DNA of 64,000 nt from an uncultured Dehalococcoidia bacterium (GCA_951812395.1 CATOSD010000001.1:1461108-1525107), one strand, 5' to 3'. Counted from the stretch's first letter, positions 7,838 to 15,667 are shown. Translations and numbers: made by a program. The notes: generated from the sequence alone by a model not told the origin.

Positions 7838-7858
7838 CGGCTCGGTGCGAGCCGTCTA
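7838..7858 (-). promoter_or_regulatory. Leader repeat copy 3, short hairpin before helicase gene
   Basis: CGGCTCG at 7838-7844 pairs with CGAGCCG at 7848-7854 around GTG, directly after the TAG stop of the upstream gene on the minus strand. The order stop, GACG, hairpin, GCAC is the same as in the other copies. Confidence 0.6.
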
Positions 7859-8071
7859 TGCCGCTTTCAGGGCCTCCCTGCGGGCGGCTTCGGCGGCCCT
7901 GTACTCGTCGTAGCAGCGGCCGCTGAGGTGGTAGGACTTCACCGGCGAGGACACGGCCCTTCCGTAGTCGTCGATATCCACCGATGCGGTCTGCATGGCG
8001 GGCTCGCCGGGGGCGATGGGCTGTCCGCACCGGCAGCAGGCTTCGAGTACCATGATGGTCTGCGTCTGCAT
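7856..8071 (-). CDS. Small putative zinc-binding protein
   Basis: 71 residues. CCRCGQPI near the start and HLSGRCYDEY further on give a Cys-x2-Cys ... His-x3-Cys arrangement suited to one zinc ion. The rest is charged helix. The ATG at 8071 has AAAGGAG before it. Family not recognised; perhaps a small adaptor or regulator of the helicase-methylase block. Confidence 0.65.
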   Translation of the reverse strand: MQTQTIMVLEACCRCGQPIAPGEPAMQTASVDIDDYGRAVSSPVKSYHLSGRCYDEYRAAEAARREALKAA

Positions 8072-8118
8072 CTTTCTTCTCCTTTCAGTATGTGGAGGGG
8101 TGTTCGGTGACATCCGTG

Positions 8119-9168
8119 CTACGCTGCGATGTCCTCGATCCGTCCGTCGTCCAGGTCGAGGGCGACGACGGTCGTGTTGAGCTTCTCGCGGTGGACCTCC
8201 TTCTCGGGGGCGTCCTCGACCATCACCATCTCCTTGCTGGTGCGGCCCTTGACCAGGATGCGCCGGCCCTCGGCTTCGAGGACGAGGTTGTTCAGGAAGC
8301 CCGCCGCCACCAACATCGCCATGTGCCCCCGTCTGAGGGGCATCAGCGGGCGGGTGCGGTTGTCATTCGCGGGCCAGAGGGTGTCGGTGATGTCCGTGCT
8401 GGTCCACAGCCCCGACCGCCGCGCCTCAGCCGCCGCAGCGACGGGATCGACGGTGCGAGTGGTGAACAGGACATCGCCGCTCGGCGTGGTGGCGGGGGTG
8501 TACTCCGGGTAGGAGTAGGAGTTGCGCTGGGAGCGCAGAGGCTCCGGCTCGCCCAGCGACCACTCCAGGACCATGCTCTCGGCGGGGGCGTCGGGAACGG
8601 GGTCGGCCTTGCGGTAGCCGAACAACACCACCTGGTCGAAGACCTCCCGTTCAGGAACGGGGAAGGCCCAGCAGCGCATCCGCCCGTAGTGGGTGGACAG
8701 GTAGCGGGCCGAGACCGCGAGACGCTGCCGTGGCACGATGAAGACCAGCAGGCCGCTCTCGGCCAGGTAGCGCGTGCAGTGCGTCAGGAAGGCGTGCTCC
8801 GTCCGCTTGTCCTCCGAGTCGTAGTCGTAGGGAGGATTCAAGAGGAGCAAGCCGAAGGCCCCGTTCGCTATCGAGGTGGCGAACAGGTCCGAGGCCAGGG
8901 CGCCGTGGAGGTGTTCCGCGGCCTCCTGCGCCCGGTCACGGTGCAGCTCCACGCCGTAGGTCTCGATGGGGATGGCGTTGGGCCTGTCCAGGCGCTCGGC
9001 CAGCTGCGCCAGCGCCTCCCCGGCCCCACAGCAGGGGTCGAGGATGCGCAGCGTGTCCCGCCCCCGGTTGTAGTTCCCGGAGGGGGTGTGAATCAGTTCC
9101 GCGACCAGGTCGACGACCCTGGGCGGCGTGGGGTAGAACCCCCCTTTTGCTTGAGCAGCGAGTCGCAT
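8119..9168 (-). CDS. DUF6094-like class I SAM-dependent DNA methyltransferase
   Basis: 349 residues. The N-terminal GGFYPTPPRVVDLVAE and LDPCCGAGEAL (SAM-binding motif I) lead to LLLLNPPYDYD, the NPPY catalytic motif of N6-adenine or N4-cytosine amino-methyltransferases. The set resembles DUF6094 proteins of conjugative elements. The ATG at 9168 has AAAGGAG in front. No restriction partner is next to it, so protection or marking of element DNA is more likely than a restriction-modification pair; target sequence unknown. Confidence 0.85.
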   Translation of the reverse strand: MRLAAQAKGGFYPTPPRVVDLVAELIHTPSGNYNRGRDTLRILDPCCGAGEALAQLAERLDRPNAIPIETYGVELHRDRAQEAAEHLHGALASDLFATSIANGAFGLLLLNPPYDYDSEDKRTEHAFLTHCTRYLAESGLLVFIVPRQRLAVSARYLSTHYGRMRCWAFPVPEREVFDQVVLFGYRKADPVPDAPAESMVLEWSLGEPEPLRSQRNSYSYPEYTPATTPSGDVLFTTRTVDPVAAAAEARRSGLWTSTDITDTLWPANDNRTRPLMPLRRGHMAMLVAAGFLNNLVLEAEGRRILVKGRTSKEMVMVEDAPEKEVHREKLNTTVVALDLDDGRIEDIAA

Positions 9169-9201
9169 GTCGTTTCTCCTTTCTCGTGTCTTGCGCCGCC
9201 T

Positions 9202-9633
9202 TCAGGCGGCGATTGCCAGGTCCTTGTGGCGAGTGTCGATGCCGACCACCTCGCCTATCGCCAGGTTGCGCTGGTAGCACAGCACCTGGTGGGTGCCGAT
9301 GCTCTCGGCGCACGCTGTGCAGAAGGCGGTTATCAGCTCGGCGCGGGCAGCGACGGTCATGCGCCGCACCAGCCATGTCCCGGACTCCGATCCGGGAATC
9401 GAGCCGCCGTCCGGCATGGTGTGGCGGTAGAGCATGACCGTGGGGTCTCTCCGCTCCCCCTCGGTAGCGGGCCTGTAGAAGTGGGGCTGACCGCTGCTGA
9501 GCAGGTGCTTGGAGCCGTCGTGCCCGCAGAACCGGCAGTGAACCCCGTCGGGGCAGAACCGCTCCCACGCTCCCGTGTTGCGCTCGATGCGCTTCTTGTT
9601 CCTGCGCTTGGCCCGCTTCAGCGTCCTATCCAT
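9202..9633 (-). CDS. Hypothetical protein with two Cys pairs
   Basis: 143 residues with a very basic start (KRAKRRNKKR), CRFCGHDGSKH near residue 33 and CTACAE near 105; these could form one zinc site. The last codons and the TGA stop form a perfect seven-base-pair hairpin with the stop in the tetraloop (CGCCGCC, TGAA, GGCGGCG). It overlaps the end of the upstream gene by eight bases, so translation is probably coupled. No family recognised. Confidence 0.65.
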   Translation of the reverse strand: MDRTLKRAKRRNKKRIERNTGAWERFCPDGVHCRFCGHDGSKHLLSSGQPHFYRPATEGERRDPTVMLYRHTMPDGGSIPGSESGTWLVRRMTVAARAELITAFCTACAESIGTHQVLCYQRNLAIGEVVGIDTRHKDLAIAA

Positions 9634-10276
9634 CGGACGCCTCCCTGGGCAGCGTCAGCCTTCCCGAAGCCACGGCGTCGGACAGGTCTTCGCGGAGCTT
9701 CTGGGCCTTGGGGGAGCACCGGTAGCCGAAGACGCCGACGGATTGAAGCGGGATGATCTCCCCTTCGCTCAGGCCCCGCTCCCAGAGCCAACCGGCCCAG
9801 GAGCCGTGGAGGGGCAGCGGGCTGCGCTTGTCGAGGAAGCGGTGATGGAGCGCCGGGGCCTCCTCATCCGACTGAGCCAACAGGAGGAAGGAGTCCTTTT
9901 CGTACCCGTACTCGGCGGTCTTCGTATAGACGAGCGCGTGCCATCCGCCGGTGGCCGACAGGCGGGCGATCTTGGTCGTCCAGGTGCCTATCGTCTCGTA
10001 CGGAATCTGGCACCGCTGGTAGCCGCCGGTCAGCGCCATGCCGTCGGCGCCCTTGATGATGTGGGCGACGTCCGGGGGCTGCTTGAGCAGCGACGCCCAG
10101 ATCGCCTTGAGCGCCGTCTGGGAGCCGACCATCGAGACGAACCAGAGGCCCTCGCTCTCCTCGTCGCGGGCGAAGGCGTCGGCGGTGGCCGAGAAACCCC
10201 CAGCGGTGATGGTGTAGAGAGCCTGCCCCGCATCCATTGCGGAGTCTTCGGGGTCGATGGCGTGAGTCTGCAACAT
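9626..10276 (-). CDS. Hypothetical protein
   Basis: 216 residues, soluble, with blocks such as LWFVSMVGSQTALKAIWASLL and GGWHALVYTK that suggest an alpha/beta fold. No catalytic motif is recognised. AAAGGAG precedes the ATG. It is transcribed with the zinc-pair protein that follows and is preceded by a leader repeat. Confidence 0.65.
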   Translation of the reverse strand: MLQTHAIDPEDSAMDAGQALYTITAGGFSATADAFARDEESEGLWFVSMVGSQTALKAIWASLLKQPPDVAHIIKGADGMALTGGYQRCQIPYETIGTWTTKIARLSATGGWHALVYTKTAEYGYEKDSFLLLAQSDEEAPALHHRFLDKRSPLPLHGSWAGWLWERGLSEGEIIPLQSVGVFGYRCSPKAQKLREDLSDAVASGRLTLPREASDG

Positions 10277-10315
10277 GGATAGTCTCCTTTCGTTCCTTGG
10301 TGTGGGTGATGCAAG

Positions 10316-10354
10316 CGCGGGAGTGTGTCCCCCCGCGTGAAGCCCCGGTAGGGG
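10316..10354 (-). promoter_or_regulatory. Leader repeat copy 4
   Basis: The long hairpin pairs CGCGGG at 10316-10321 with CCCGCG at 10332-10337. The short hairpin pairs CCCC at 10343-10346 with GGGG at 10351-10354. On the minus strand a GACCCC start replaces the usual GACGC. It lies 40 bases before the start of the gene at 10276. Confidence 0.6.
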
Positions 10355-10374
10355 TCGATGTGGTCCCGTTGCCG

Positions 10375-10692
10375 CTAGGACGAGTCCTCCGGGGGACGGT
10401 CCTCCAGGAGTTCGCAGTCGCTCAGGTGGTAGGCGGCGCCGAGGAACCGGCGCTCCGCCAGCGCCTGCCTCGCCTCCTCAAGCGTGTCGCCCTCCAGCGC
10501 CCATGCGGTGGCCCAGGTCTCCCTGCACGTCCTCTCGTGGGCCTCCCTCTCCTCCTCCGTGCCGTCGAAGACGACGCAGGGGAAGGGGTCGGGGTCCCTG
10601 TCCACCAGGACCACGAACCCGCCCGCTCCGATGAACCCGGCGCCCGGCGTCTTCCACCTGATGGGCGCGTTCTGGATTTCTCTGTCTGTCAT
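10375..10692 (-). CDS. Hypothetical protein
   Basis: 105 residues, acidic, beginning MTDREIQNAPIRWKTPG and containing GFVVLVDRDPDPFPCVVFDG, then a helical half rich in Glu, Ala and Trp. No family recognised. An AAAGGAGG site and a short leader hairpin precede it. It follows radC by 41 bases. Confidence 0.6.
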   Translation of the reverse strand: MTDREIQNAPIRWKTPGAGFIGAGGFVVLVDRDPDPFPCVVFDGTEEEREAHERTCRETWATAWALEGDTLEEARQALAERRFLGAAYHLSDCELLEDRPPEDSS

Positions 10693-10705
10693 GGCTTCCT
10701 CCTTT

Positions 10706-10733
10706 GGCCTCCGTCGTGATGAATCTGGAGGCC
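10706..10733 (-). repeat. Seven-bp hairpin directly after radC
   Basis: GGCCTCC at 10706-10712 and GGAGGCC at 10727-10733 are perfectly complementary; the hairpin starts right at the radC stop and ends just before the next ribosome site. It has no T-run and may be a minimal form of the leader element. Confidence 0.5.
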
Positions 10734-11288
10734 CTATGCGGCCATCAGGCCCCTCTCCTTGAGGCTCACGAACCGCCCCCTGCCGATGACCACGTGGTCG
10801 ACCAGCTCGATGTCCAGCAGGTCAGCCGCCTGCTTCAGCTTTCGGGTGATGTGCACGTCCTCCGGGCTGGGGTCTGCCGACCCCGAAGGGTGGTTGTGAG
10901 CGATGGCGATGGCGGGAACGGCCTCGACCACGGCGGGCCGGAGGACCTCCGCGGCGCGGACTATCGACGAGCTCACGTTCCCCTGGTAGACGACCCTCTG
11001 GCCGATGACGTTGTTGTGGGTGTCGAGCAGCAGCACCCGCAGCTGCTCCTGGGCCAGGGAGGACATCTCCGGCCCCAGCAGGCTGTGGATGTCCCCGGGC
11101 GACCCGATGGAAGGCGGGTCCTCCGGGCGTTCCGGCTTGGAGTTGACCTCGTAGCGCATGGCGATCTCCCCCAGCAGGCTCAGGTTGCTCCGCAGGGCGT
11201 CCAGCAACGCCTGTCCCTCCGCGCTGGGCGGAGATGCCGGGTCGAAGGTGAACGCCAGGTTCTTGGTCTGCTTGTTCTTCTTGGGCAT
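10734..11288 (-). CDS. radC: RadC/JAB domain protein
   Basis: 184 residues. The JAMM site of RadC proteins is complete: His131-Asn-His133, Ser141 and Asp144 in HNHPSGSADPSPED, preceded by IAIA. The N-terminal helix-hairpin-helix of chromosomal RadC is missing and is replaced by a short basic start and a helical region, as in plasmid and phage RadC forms. The biochemical role of RadC is still debated; mobile-element copies are common. A full leader repeat lies upstream. This is the second JAMM protein of the element besides PRTRC protein A. Confidence 0.9.
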   Translation of the reverse strand: MPKKNKQTKNLAFTFDPASPPSAEGQALLDALRSNLSLLGEIAMRYEVNSKPERPEDPPSIGSPGDIHSLLGPEMSSLAQEQLRVLLLDTHNNVIGQRVVYQGNVSSSIVRAAEVLRPAVVEAVPAIAIAHNHPSGSADPSPEDVHITRKLKQAADLLDIELVDHVVIGRGRFVSLKERGLMAA

Positions 11289-11322
11289 GACGGCCTCCTT
11301 GCCTATCGGTTAGAACAAAGGG

Positions 11323-11384
11323 CGGGGCCGCCTCCCTGTAAATGGGAAAGGCCCCGTGGGTGATGCGCCCCTGGGAGAGGCGTC
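11323..11384 (-). promoter_or_regulatory. Leader repeat copy 5, before radC
   Basis: Long hairpin: CGGGGCC at 11323-11329 with GGCCCCG at 11350-11356, with an inner CTCCC/GGGA pairing and the string CCCATTTACAGG in its apical part. Short hairpin: 11364-11383. The minus-strand order is GACGCC, hairpin, GCGCA, then the long hairpin, about 35 bases before the radC start. Confidence 0.75.
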
Positions 11385-11425
11385 GGGTGATGGTTGACCG
11401 GCTTGGAAGGCGAGGCTGCCGTGGC

Positions 11426-11791
11426 CTACCCGGCGTCACGCCCCGCGGTGGTCGAGTCCAATGCTTCCCGCATGAGCGCGTACGTCTCGGGCGCTGAGCC
11501 CCTCGCAGAGAGGGCCTCGCCGATTTCGGAGCGCAGCGTCTCCGACAGTCGGTCCCAGACCTTCACCAGGGCGGCCCACTTGGGACACCCCTCCGCCAGG
11601 ACCAGAAGTCCGTCCTCGCGGGTTTCAGGCACCTTTTCCAGGAGCAGCAGGCAACGCCGCAGGTCGGCGGGGTCGAGAGGCCACGACGCCCGCAGGCCGG
11701 TGGGACGCAGGCCGAGGGTGGTCAGGGCTATGGCCTCCGATGAAAGGCCGCGCTCCCCAATGGCCAGCCACATGGTTATGCTCGTTATCAC
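11426..11791 (-). CDS. Hypothetical protein
   Basis: 121 residues from a GTG at 11791 that has AAGGAGG five bases upstream; longer frames run through the leader and are not used. The protein is leucine-rich and helical, beginning MITSITMWLAIGERG, with PLDPADLRRCLLLLEKVPE in the middle. The segment GCPKWAALVKVWDRL is distinctive. I do not know a function. It lies between radC and ssb, each gene with its own leader repeat. Confidence 0.7.
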   Translation of the reverse strand: MITSITMWLAIGERGLSSEAIALTTLGLRPTGLRASWPLDPADLRRCLLLLEKVPETREDGLLVLAEGCPKWAALVKVWDRLSETLRSEIGEALSARGSAPETYALMREALDSTTAGRDAG

Positions 11792-11826
11792 GTCGGCCTC
11801 CTTCGTAGTGGGATTGGAAACTAAAG

Positions 11827-11882
11827 CGGGGCCGACCCCTGTGGAGGGAGACGGCCCCGTGGTTGCGCCCTTCAGGAGGGCG
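11827..11882 (-). promoter_or_regulatory. Leader repeat copy 6
   Basis: Long hairpin: CGGGGCCG at 11827-11834 with CGGCCCCG at 11852-11859. Short hairpin: CGCCCT at 11866-11871 with AGGGCG at 11877-11882. Both stems are perfect. This is one of the clearest copies. Confidence 0.8.
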
Positions 11883-11901
11883 TCGCTATTCGGTCGTGGG
11901 A

Positions 11902-12285
11902 CTAGAAGGGAGAGACGCCGACCGGCTCCTCGATGTCCGAGGCGTCGCCGGCGCCGTTGCCGTTGCGGGAGTCGAGGAACACGACCTCGGAGGCGTGGAC
12001 CTCGGTGCGGTGGCGGCGCTGGCCGTCCTCGTTCTCCCACGAGTTCTGGACGAGGCGGCCCGCGACGTAGACCCGCTGGCCCGTCCCGACGTACTGGTTC
12101 ACGGCCTCCGCGGTAGCGCCCCAGACCACGACGTCGTGCCAATCCGTCTCGTCCTCGGCGTCCTTGCGGTAGCGGTCGGTCGCCAGCCGCAGCTTGGTGA
12201 CGGCGGTGCCGTTCGGCGTGTAGCGCATCTCGGGGTCGGTCCCGACCCTGCCCAGAAGCTCGACTTTGTTGATGGTGCGTGACAT
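11902..12285 (-). CDS. ssb: Single-stranded DNA-binding protein
   Basis: 127 residues with the OB-fold sequence of bacterial SSB: MSRTINKVELLGRVGTDPE, then RLATDRY, DWHDVVVWG and GQRVYVAGRLVQ. It is shorter than chromosomal SSB (about 160-180) because the flexible linker is short; the tail ends EEPVGVSPF rather than the acidic DDIPF type, so docking of host partners may differ. AAGGAG stands before the ATG. It should coat single strands made during transfer or replication and works with the RAD52, nuclease and primase genes nearby. Confidence 0.92.
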   Translation of the reverse strand: MSRTINKVELLGRVGTDPEMRYTPNGTAVTKLRLATDRYRKDAEDETDWHDVVVWGATAEAVNQYVGTGQRVYVAGRLVQNSWENEDGQRRHRTEVHASEVVFLDSRNGNGAGDASDIEEPVGVSPF

Positions 12286-12308
12286 GTGATTCTCCTTGTG
12301 TGTGTAGT

Positions 12309-12403
12309 GGCGCGGTCTTGCCGCGCCCGTCTTGAATGAGAGCGGGGCCGACTCCCCAATAGAGGGAAGACGGCCCCGTCCTGCGCTCCCAACAGGGGGA
12401 GCG
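12309..12403 (-). promoter_or_regulatory. Leader repeat copy 7, before ssb, with an extra hairpin
   Basis: Short hairpin: CGCTCCC 12384-12390 with GGGAGCG 12397-12403, starting at the TAG of the upstream gene. Long hairpin: CGGGGCCG 12343-12350 with CGGCCCCG 12371-12378. A third perfect hairpin, GGCGCGG 12309-12315 with CCGCGCC 12321-12327, lies between it and the ssb ribosome site and is unique to this copy. Confidence 0.8.
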
Positions 12404-12404
12404 T

Positions 12405-13502
12405 CTAGGTGTTCACCCGCACGTATTCCGACTCGCTCTCCGTGACGATCTCGGCCCGGACCTCGGGGTCGAGGGCCTCGTTGAGCCTGCGGTGGTTCAC
12501 GGAGTACCTGGTGGAGCTGACGAGGGTGACCGTCCGGCCCCCCACCGTCGCCTTGGAGTCGCCCTGCCGGCGCATCCACGCCTTCAGGGTGTCCAGCGCG
12601 GCGCGCTTGGCCTTCTCCGGCTCCTTGATGGACTCCTGAGCCTCTGCGTAGGCCGCCACCGCGTCCCGTGCCTCTTCGTCTGTCACCTCCTCTGTCTCGG
12701 TCTGTTCGTCCTCGCCGACCTCAGCCGCACCCGGCAGACAGACCGCCAGGAACGGGCAGCTTCGGCACTGCCAGGTATTGGCCGAGAAGTCGCGGTCCGG
12801 CAGCGCGTCCGGGTCGGGTCCGTTGAGGGAATGGTGGCTCGCCACCTCGCCGAGCCACTCGCAAGCGTCCTGCATGGCCCTCTCCAGCCGTCCGGCCGGT
12901 ATCCGCTCCCAGTCCCAGGTGCGAGCCCCCGTGTCCATCGTGGCTATGACCGCGTCCCGCAGGTCGCCGAACTCGCCGAGCGAGTAGAGGGCGGCCTGAG
13001 CCACCGACGCCGGGTGGCTGCGCTCCGCTCCCAGCGTCTGCCAGCGCTTGAACGCATCCGGCCCCCGCGTCTTGATCTCGACGACCATCGGGTCGCCGAA
13101 TGCGGGGGTCTCCGGCTCTCCCTCGAAGAGGAAGAGTTGAGGGGGCGCTTCGCCCGGTTCCACCGGCATCCGCACCGTGCCGTCGGGGTGTCCGGTGACC
13201 AGCAGGTTAGGGCCAATCCGCACGGTCACCTGGTGCGGGTCCTGGGGATCGGGGGCGTCCACCTTCCAGCCCGCCCGCTCCATTGCCCGCACCAGCACCG
13301 GCTCCAGGGCGTTGCCCGCCTCCATCGCCGTCAGCGAGTCGTCGCTGGGGGGATTCATCGGCTCGTAGCCGGTCGCGGCGTACCAGAGGGCGCGGCGGCA
13401 GCCCAGGGCCGACGATGCCCGCACCACCAGCTCGCCCTCCTCGTTGATCTGTGCCGCAGGGCGGGAGAAGACCTCCGCCCTGTCGATAGTCTCTGTCGTC
13501 AT
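12405..13502 (-). CDS. Cas4/RecB-like PD-(D/E)XK nuclease with predicted Fe-S cluster
   Basis: 365 residues. Active-site candidates are Glu67 (ALEP), Asp107 (GHPDG), Glu142 and Lys144 (VEIK), followed by a QAALYSL motif near 169-175. Four cysteines, Cys35 in GCRRALW and Cys246, Cys249, Cys255 in WQCRSCPFLAVC, have the split one-plus-three spacing that binds a 4Fe-4S cluster in Cas4 and AddB nucleases. The C-terminal 110 residues are an acidic linker and a small domain. It is likely an exonuclease making 3' single strands for annealing by RAD52. No CRISPR array or other cas gene is present, so it should not be called a CRISPR protein. Confidence 0.85.
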   Translation of the reverse strand: MTTETIDRAEVFSRPAAQINEEGELVVRASSALGCRRALWYAATGYEPMNPPSDDSLTAMEAGNALEPVLVRAMERAGWKVDAPDPQDPHQVTVRIGPNLLVTGHPDGTVRMPVEPGEAPPQLFLFEGEPETPAFGDPMVVEIKTRGPDAFKRWQTLGAERSHPASVAQAALYSLGEFGDLRDAVIATMDTGARTWDWERIPAGRLERAMQDACEWLGEVASHHSLNGPDPDALPDRDFSANTWQCRSCPFLAVCLPGAAEVGEDEQTETEEVTDEEARDAVAAYAEAQESIKEPEKAKRAALDTLKAWMRRQGDSKATVGGRTVTLVSSTRYSVNHRRLNEALDPEVRAEIVTESESEYVRVNT

Positions 13503-13533
13503 GTCGTCACCTCCTGAGTCCTGTAAATGGGAA

Positions 13534-13580
13534 GCGGGGCTGACCGTGAAGGAGAAAACCCCGCCTCGATACCGTTGTGT
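13534..13580 (-). promoter_or_regulatory. Leader repeat copy 8
   Basis: Long hairpin: GCGGGG 13534-13539 with CCCCGC 13559-13564; the inner pairs are U-A and U-G instead of C-G, keeping the stem. The short hairpin is weak here. The string CCCATTTACAGG follows the hairpin on the minus strand. Confidence 0.65.
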
Positions 13581-13587
13581 GCGCCGT

Positions 13588-13998
13588 TCATGCGGCCGCT
13601 TTCAACTCAATCGCCGCCTCTTGCGCCGTCTCCCGCTCCTCCCTGACCTTCAGGTGCGCCTTGAGGATGTGGGCGATGCCGTCCCCGAGTCCGAGGACCG
13701 CCACGCTCCTGCCGTCCGGCATCGTGTTGAAGAACGGCTGCATCTCCTGAATCCCCCGGCACTGGTCAATCACCTCTTCGAGGGGAGTCCCGCGCCGCAG
13801 GTGCAGGGAGATCAACCGGCAGGCCAGCTCTGTGACTCCGTGCTGGAAGCTGCCGCCCTTGCCCAGCCAGCCGAACACCTCGAAGGGCTCGCCGTCCTCG
13901 TCTGTCGAGACGGTGACGTAGAGGTTCCCCATCTCCGTCTGGAGCTTCGTCGTCGCGCTGGGAAGGCTGCGTGGCCTTGGCCGTGTGGTCGCGGTCAT
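13588..13998 (-). CDS. TSCPD domain protein
   Basis: 136 residues from the ATG at 13998. The core LYVTVSTDEDGEPFEVFGWLG, GVTELACRLISLHLRRG and VIDQCRGI matches the TSCPD domain found at the C-terminus of B12-dependent ribonucleotide reductases and as small stand-alone proteins. No reductase catalytic domain is attached or nearby, so it may be a regulator or an accessory for nucleotide supply; this is speculative. Its ATG overlaps the stop of the upstream gene (ATGA). Confidence 0.78.
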   Translation of the reverse strand: MTATTRPRPRSLPSATTKLQTEMGNLYVTVSTDEDGEPFEVFGWLGKGGSFQHGVTELACRLISLHLRRGTPLEEVIDQCRGIQEMQPFFNTMPDGRSVAVLGLGDGIAHILKAHLKVREERETAQEAAIELKAAA

Positions 13999-14495
13999 GG
14001 CCGTCCCCCTTCCGACCGGCAGAGCGGGCGGGTCCCTGTGCACTCGACGGCCTTCATCCGCCCGTACTTCCGCACCATCTCCGGGTCGTTGGCGAACGAC
14101 TCGGCCTCGATGCAGGTGTCAAACCGCCCGAAGGGGTCCGTCCCGGAGCCGCCCCAGTGGGAGACGGCGTGGTGGTGGATGCCCGGCGGGCAGTCGCGGA
14201 GGTACGGGAGCGCCGCACCGTAGCGGTCGAAGTAGCCCGCGACCTTCAGGGCCATCTCCCTCTCGCATTCGTCGCCCAGGCCGAGCAGCGTCCTGACGAT
14301 GGGCTCCTCGCAGTCCTCCTCGGCGAAGGTCTGGGTGTACATGGCGGACCGGAGGGCGGCGGGCAGCTCAGCCCACCGCTTGCGGCTGAGCTTCAGCCCG
14401 CCGTGGCTCGGCGTCGAGACCCGCCAGACGCCCTCGGCAAGCTCCTTGACGTCCTTGGTCCAGCCCCAGGGTGTGTAGGTAACGTTCGTCGTCAT
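13995..14495 (-). CDS. DUF7007-like hypothetical protein
   Basis: 166 residues from the ATG at 14495 (AAGGAGG upstream). It begins MTTNVTYTPWGWTKDVKELA, then GVWRVSTPSHGGLKLS, and FAEEDCEEPIV; this TPWG ... STPSHGG ... EED order resembles the DUF7007 family of plasmid and ICE proteins. The C-terminal third has Cys and His residues (CPPGIHHHAVSHWG). Molecular role unknown. Its stop overlaps the start of the TSCPD gene, so the two are translated together. Confidence 0.7.
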   Translation of the reverse strand: MTTNVTYTPWGWTKDVKELAEGVWRVSTPSHGGLKLSRKRWAELPAALRSAMYTQTFAEEDCEEPIVRTLLGLGDECEREMALKVAGYFDRYGAALPYLRDCPPGIHHHAVSHWGGSGTDPFGRFDTCIEAESFANDPEMVRKYGRMKAVECTGTRPLCRSEGGRP

Positions 14496-14527
14496 TTCAG
14501 ACCTCCTTGTCATCCTGTAATGGGAGA

Positions 14528-14558
14528 GCGGGGCTGCCCCCAACGGAGACAACCTCGC
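14528..14558 (-). promoter_or_regulatory. Leader repeat copy 9
   Basis: The long hairpin pairs GCGGGG 14528-14533 with CCTCGC 14553-14558, one mismatch on the RNA strand; the inner GGUUG/CAGCC pairing is kept. CCCATTACAGG follows. A GCCGGTCG box lies about 25 bases upstream. Confidence 0.6.
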
Positions 14559-14587
14559 TCCATTCCGAACCCGAATCGACCGGCGGA

Positions 14588-15487
14588 CTAGGCGGCCTGC
14601 GCCTGCTTCATCTGCCGGAGCTTGTTGGCGGCGGCCTCGACCAGCGGCCCGAGCTCGGCGGCCGTCAGGTCGTCGATGCTCTTGCCCGTCCGGTCGACCA
14701 CGGCCGTCCGCACCTGGTCCTCGTCGAGGCCCTGCTCGGCGGCGATCTCGAAGAGCCGCCTCCGCAGCATCTCCTCCTGGGACTCGTTGCGCCTGTCCCC
14801 CGATCCAGTCGAGGGCAAGCTCTGAGCCTGCCGAACGGGGCTCTTGCCGTTGGACTGGGCCTGGCCGGAGTTGCCGTTGGCCGGAGCGGGGACGCGCTGC
14901 GGTTGCGGCTGGTTGCCGACCTGCGGCTGGTCCCCGTAGAACCCGTTGCCGAACTGGACTCCGAAGCTGCGGAATGCCCGCTTCAGGCCGTCGGTCACGG
15001 CACCCTTCATGGCCGTGTCGTGGCCGTCGAAGGTGTCCTCGGCCACCGGGTGGACGCCGACGTCGGTGCGGGGCAGCGCGCCCGCCACGGTGACCCGCAC
15101 GGGGGCGCTGTAGCCCTGTTCCACCTTCACCTCGCCGGTCTGGGGATTGACCGTCTCGATCCGGCGCAGGGTCACGTCTCCGGCCAGTTCGTAGCCCCAT
15201 CCGCCGTAGCCGAAGATGTGGTTGGCCTGGTCGATGACGGCGTGGCCTTCGAGGTAGTCGAAGGACCTGCCGCCGCGCCCCTTGCGCTGGGAGACCAGAT
15301 CGGGGTCGATGGGCTGTGCGAGCGCCTGCGTGACGGTGGGCGAGAGCCCGTCCCAGAGCAGGTCGTGCTCGCTGACGATGGCGGCGTCGGGCTTGTGCCC
15401 GTTGCCGTTCCTGGCGACGACTGCGGTGTCCTTGTGGACGCCGTTCGCGCTCCCGTGTCCGTTGTTGTTGCCGTTCCTGTTCACCAT
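14588..15487 (-). CDS. RAD52/Rad22 family single-strand annealing protein
   Basis: 299 residues. Residues 55-185 carry the RAD52 core: PIDPDLVSQRKGRGGRSFDY, then GYGGWGYEL, a TVAGALPRTDVGVHP strand region and DTAMKGAVTDGLKRAFRSFG, the basic DNA-binding helix. The first 30 residues are Asn-Gly-rich and the 180-250 region is a Gln/Asn/Pro linker to a small helical tail. RAD52 proteins anneal complementary single strands coated by SSB; with SSB and the nuclease downstream this forms a phage-like recombination set. A full leader gap of 180 bases precedes it. Confidence 0.9.
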   Translation of the reverse strand: MVNRNGNNNGHGSANGVHKDTAVVARNGNGHKPDAAIVSEHDLLWDGLSPTVTQALAQPIDPDLVSQRKGRGGRSFDYLEGHAVIDQANHIFGYGGWGYELAGDVTLRRIETVNPQTGEVKVEQGYSAPVRVTVAGALPRTDVGVHPVAEDTFDGHDTAMKGAVTDGLKRAFRSFGVQFGNGFYGDQPQVGNQPQPQRVPAPANGNSGQAQSNGKSPVRQAQSLPSTGSGDRRNESQEEMLRRRLFEIAAEQGLDEDQVRTAVVDRTGKSIDDLTAAELGPLVEAAANKLRQMKQAQAA

Positions 15488-15537
15488 GTCTGTCTCCTTC
15501 TTGACTGTGGTGTGTTCCTGTAGCGAATGAGCGATGG

Positions 15538-15579
15538 CGGCTGCCTCTATGGGAAGCCGTGCGCGGGCAAGGCCCGGCG
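15538..15579 (-). promoter_or_regulatory. Leader repeat copy 10, before the RAD52 gene
   Basis: Long hairpin: CGGC 15538-15541 with GCCG 15556-15559, with CCCAT and AGGC in the loop. Short hairpin: CGGGC 15564-15568 with GCCCG 15572-15576 flanked by GCG/CGC. The stem is shorter than in other copies. The rest of the 180-base gap shows a second GC-rich palindromic stretch at 15640-15666 and no gene. Confidence 0.6.
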
Positions 15580-15667
15580 TGAATTGGGCATAGGACCTCC
15601 TGGGTGGTGAGAGTGGGAGTGGGAAAGAAGCGGGCGGGGAAGCCCGCTGGGGAGCGGCGGGGAGCCG

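Noticed and set aside
5318-9168. Helicase plus methylase as an anti-phage defence system
   Set aside because: No nuclease, PglZ or other defence partner is adjacent; the genes are embedded in replication and conjugation functions typical of plasmids and ICEs.
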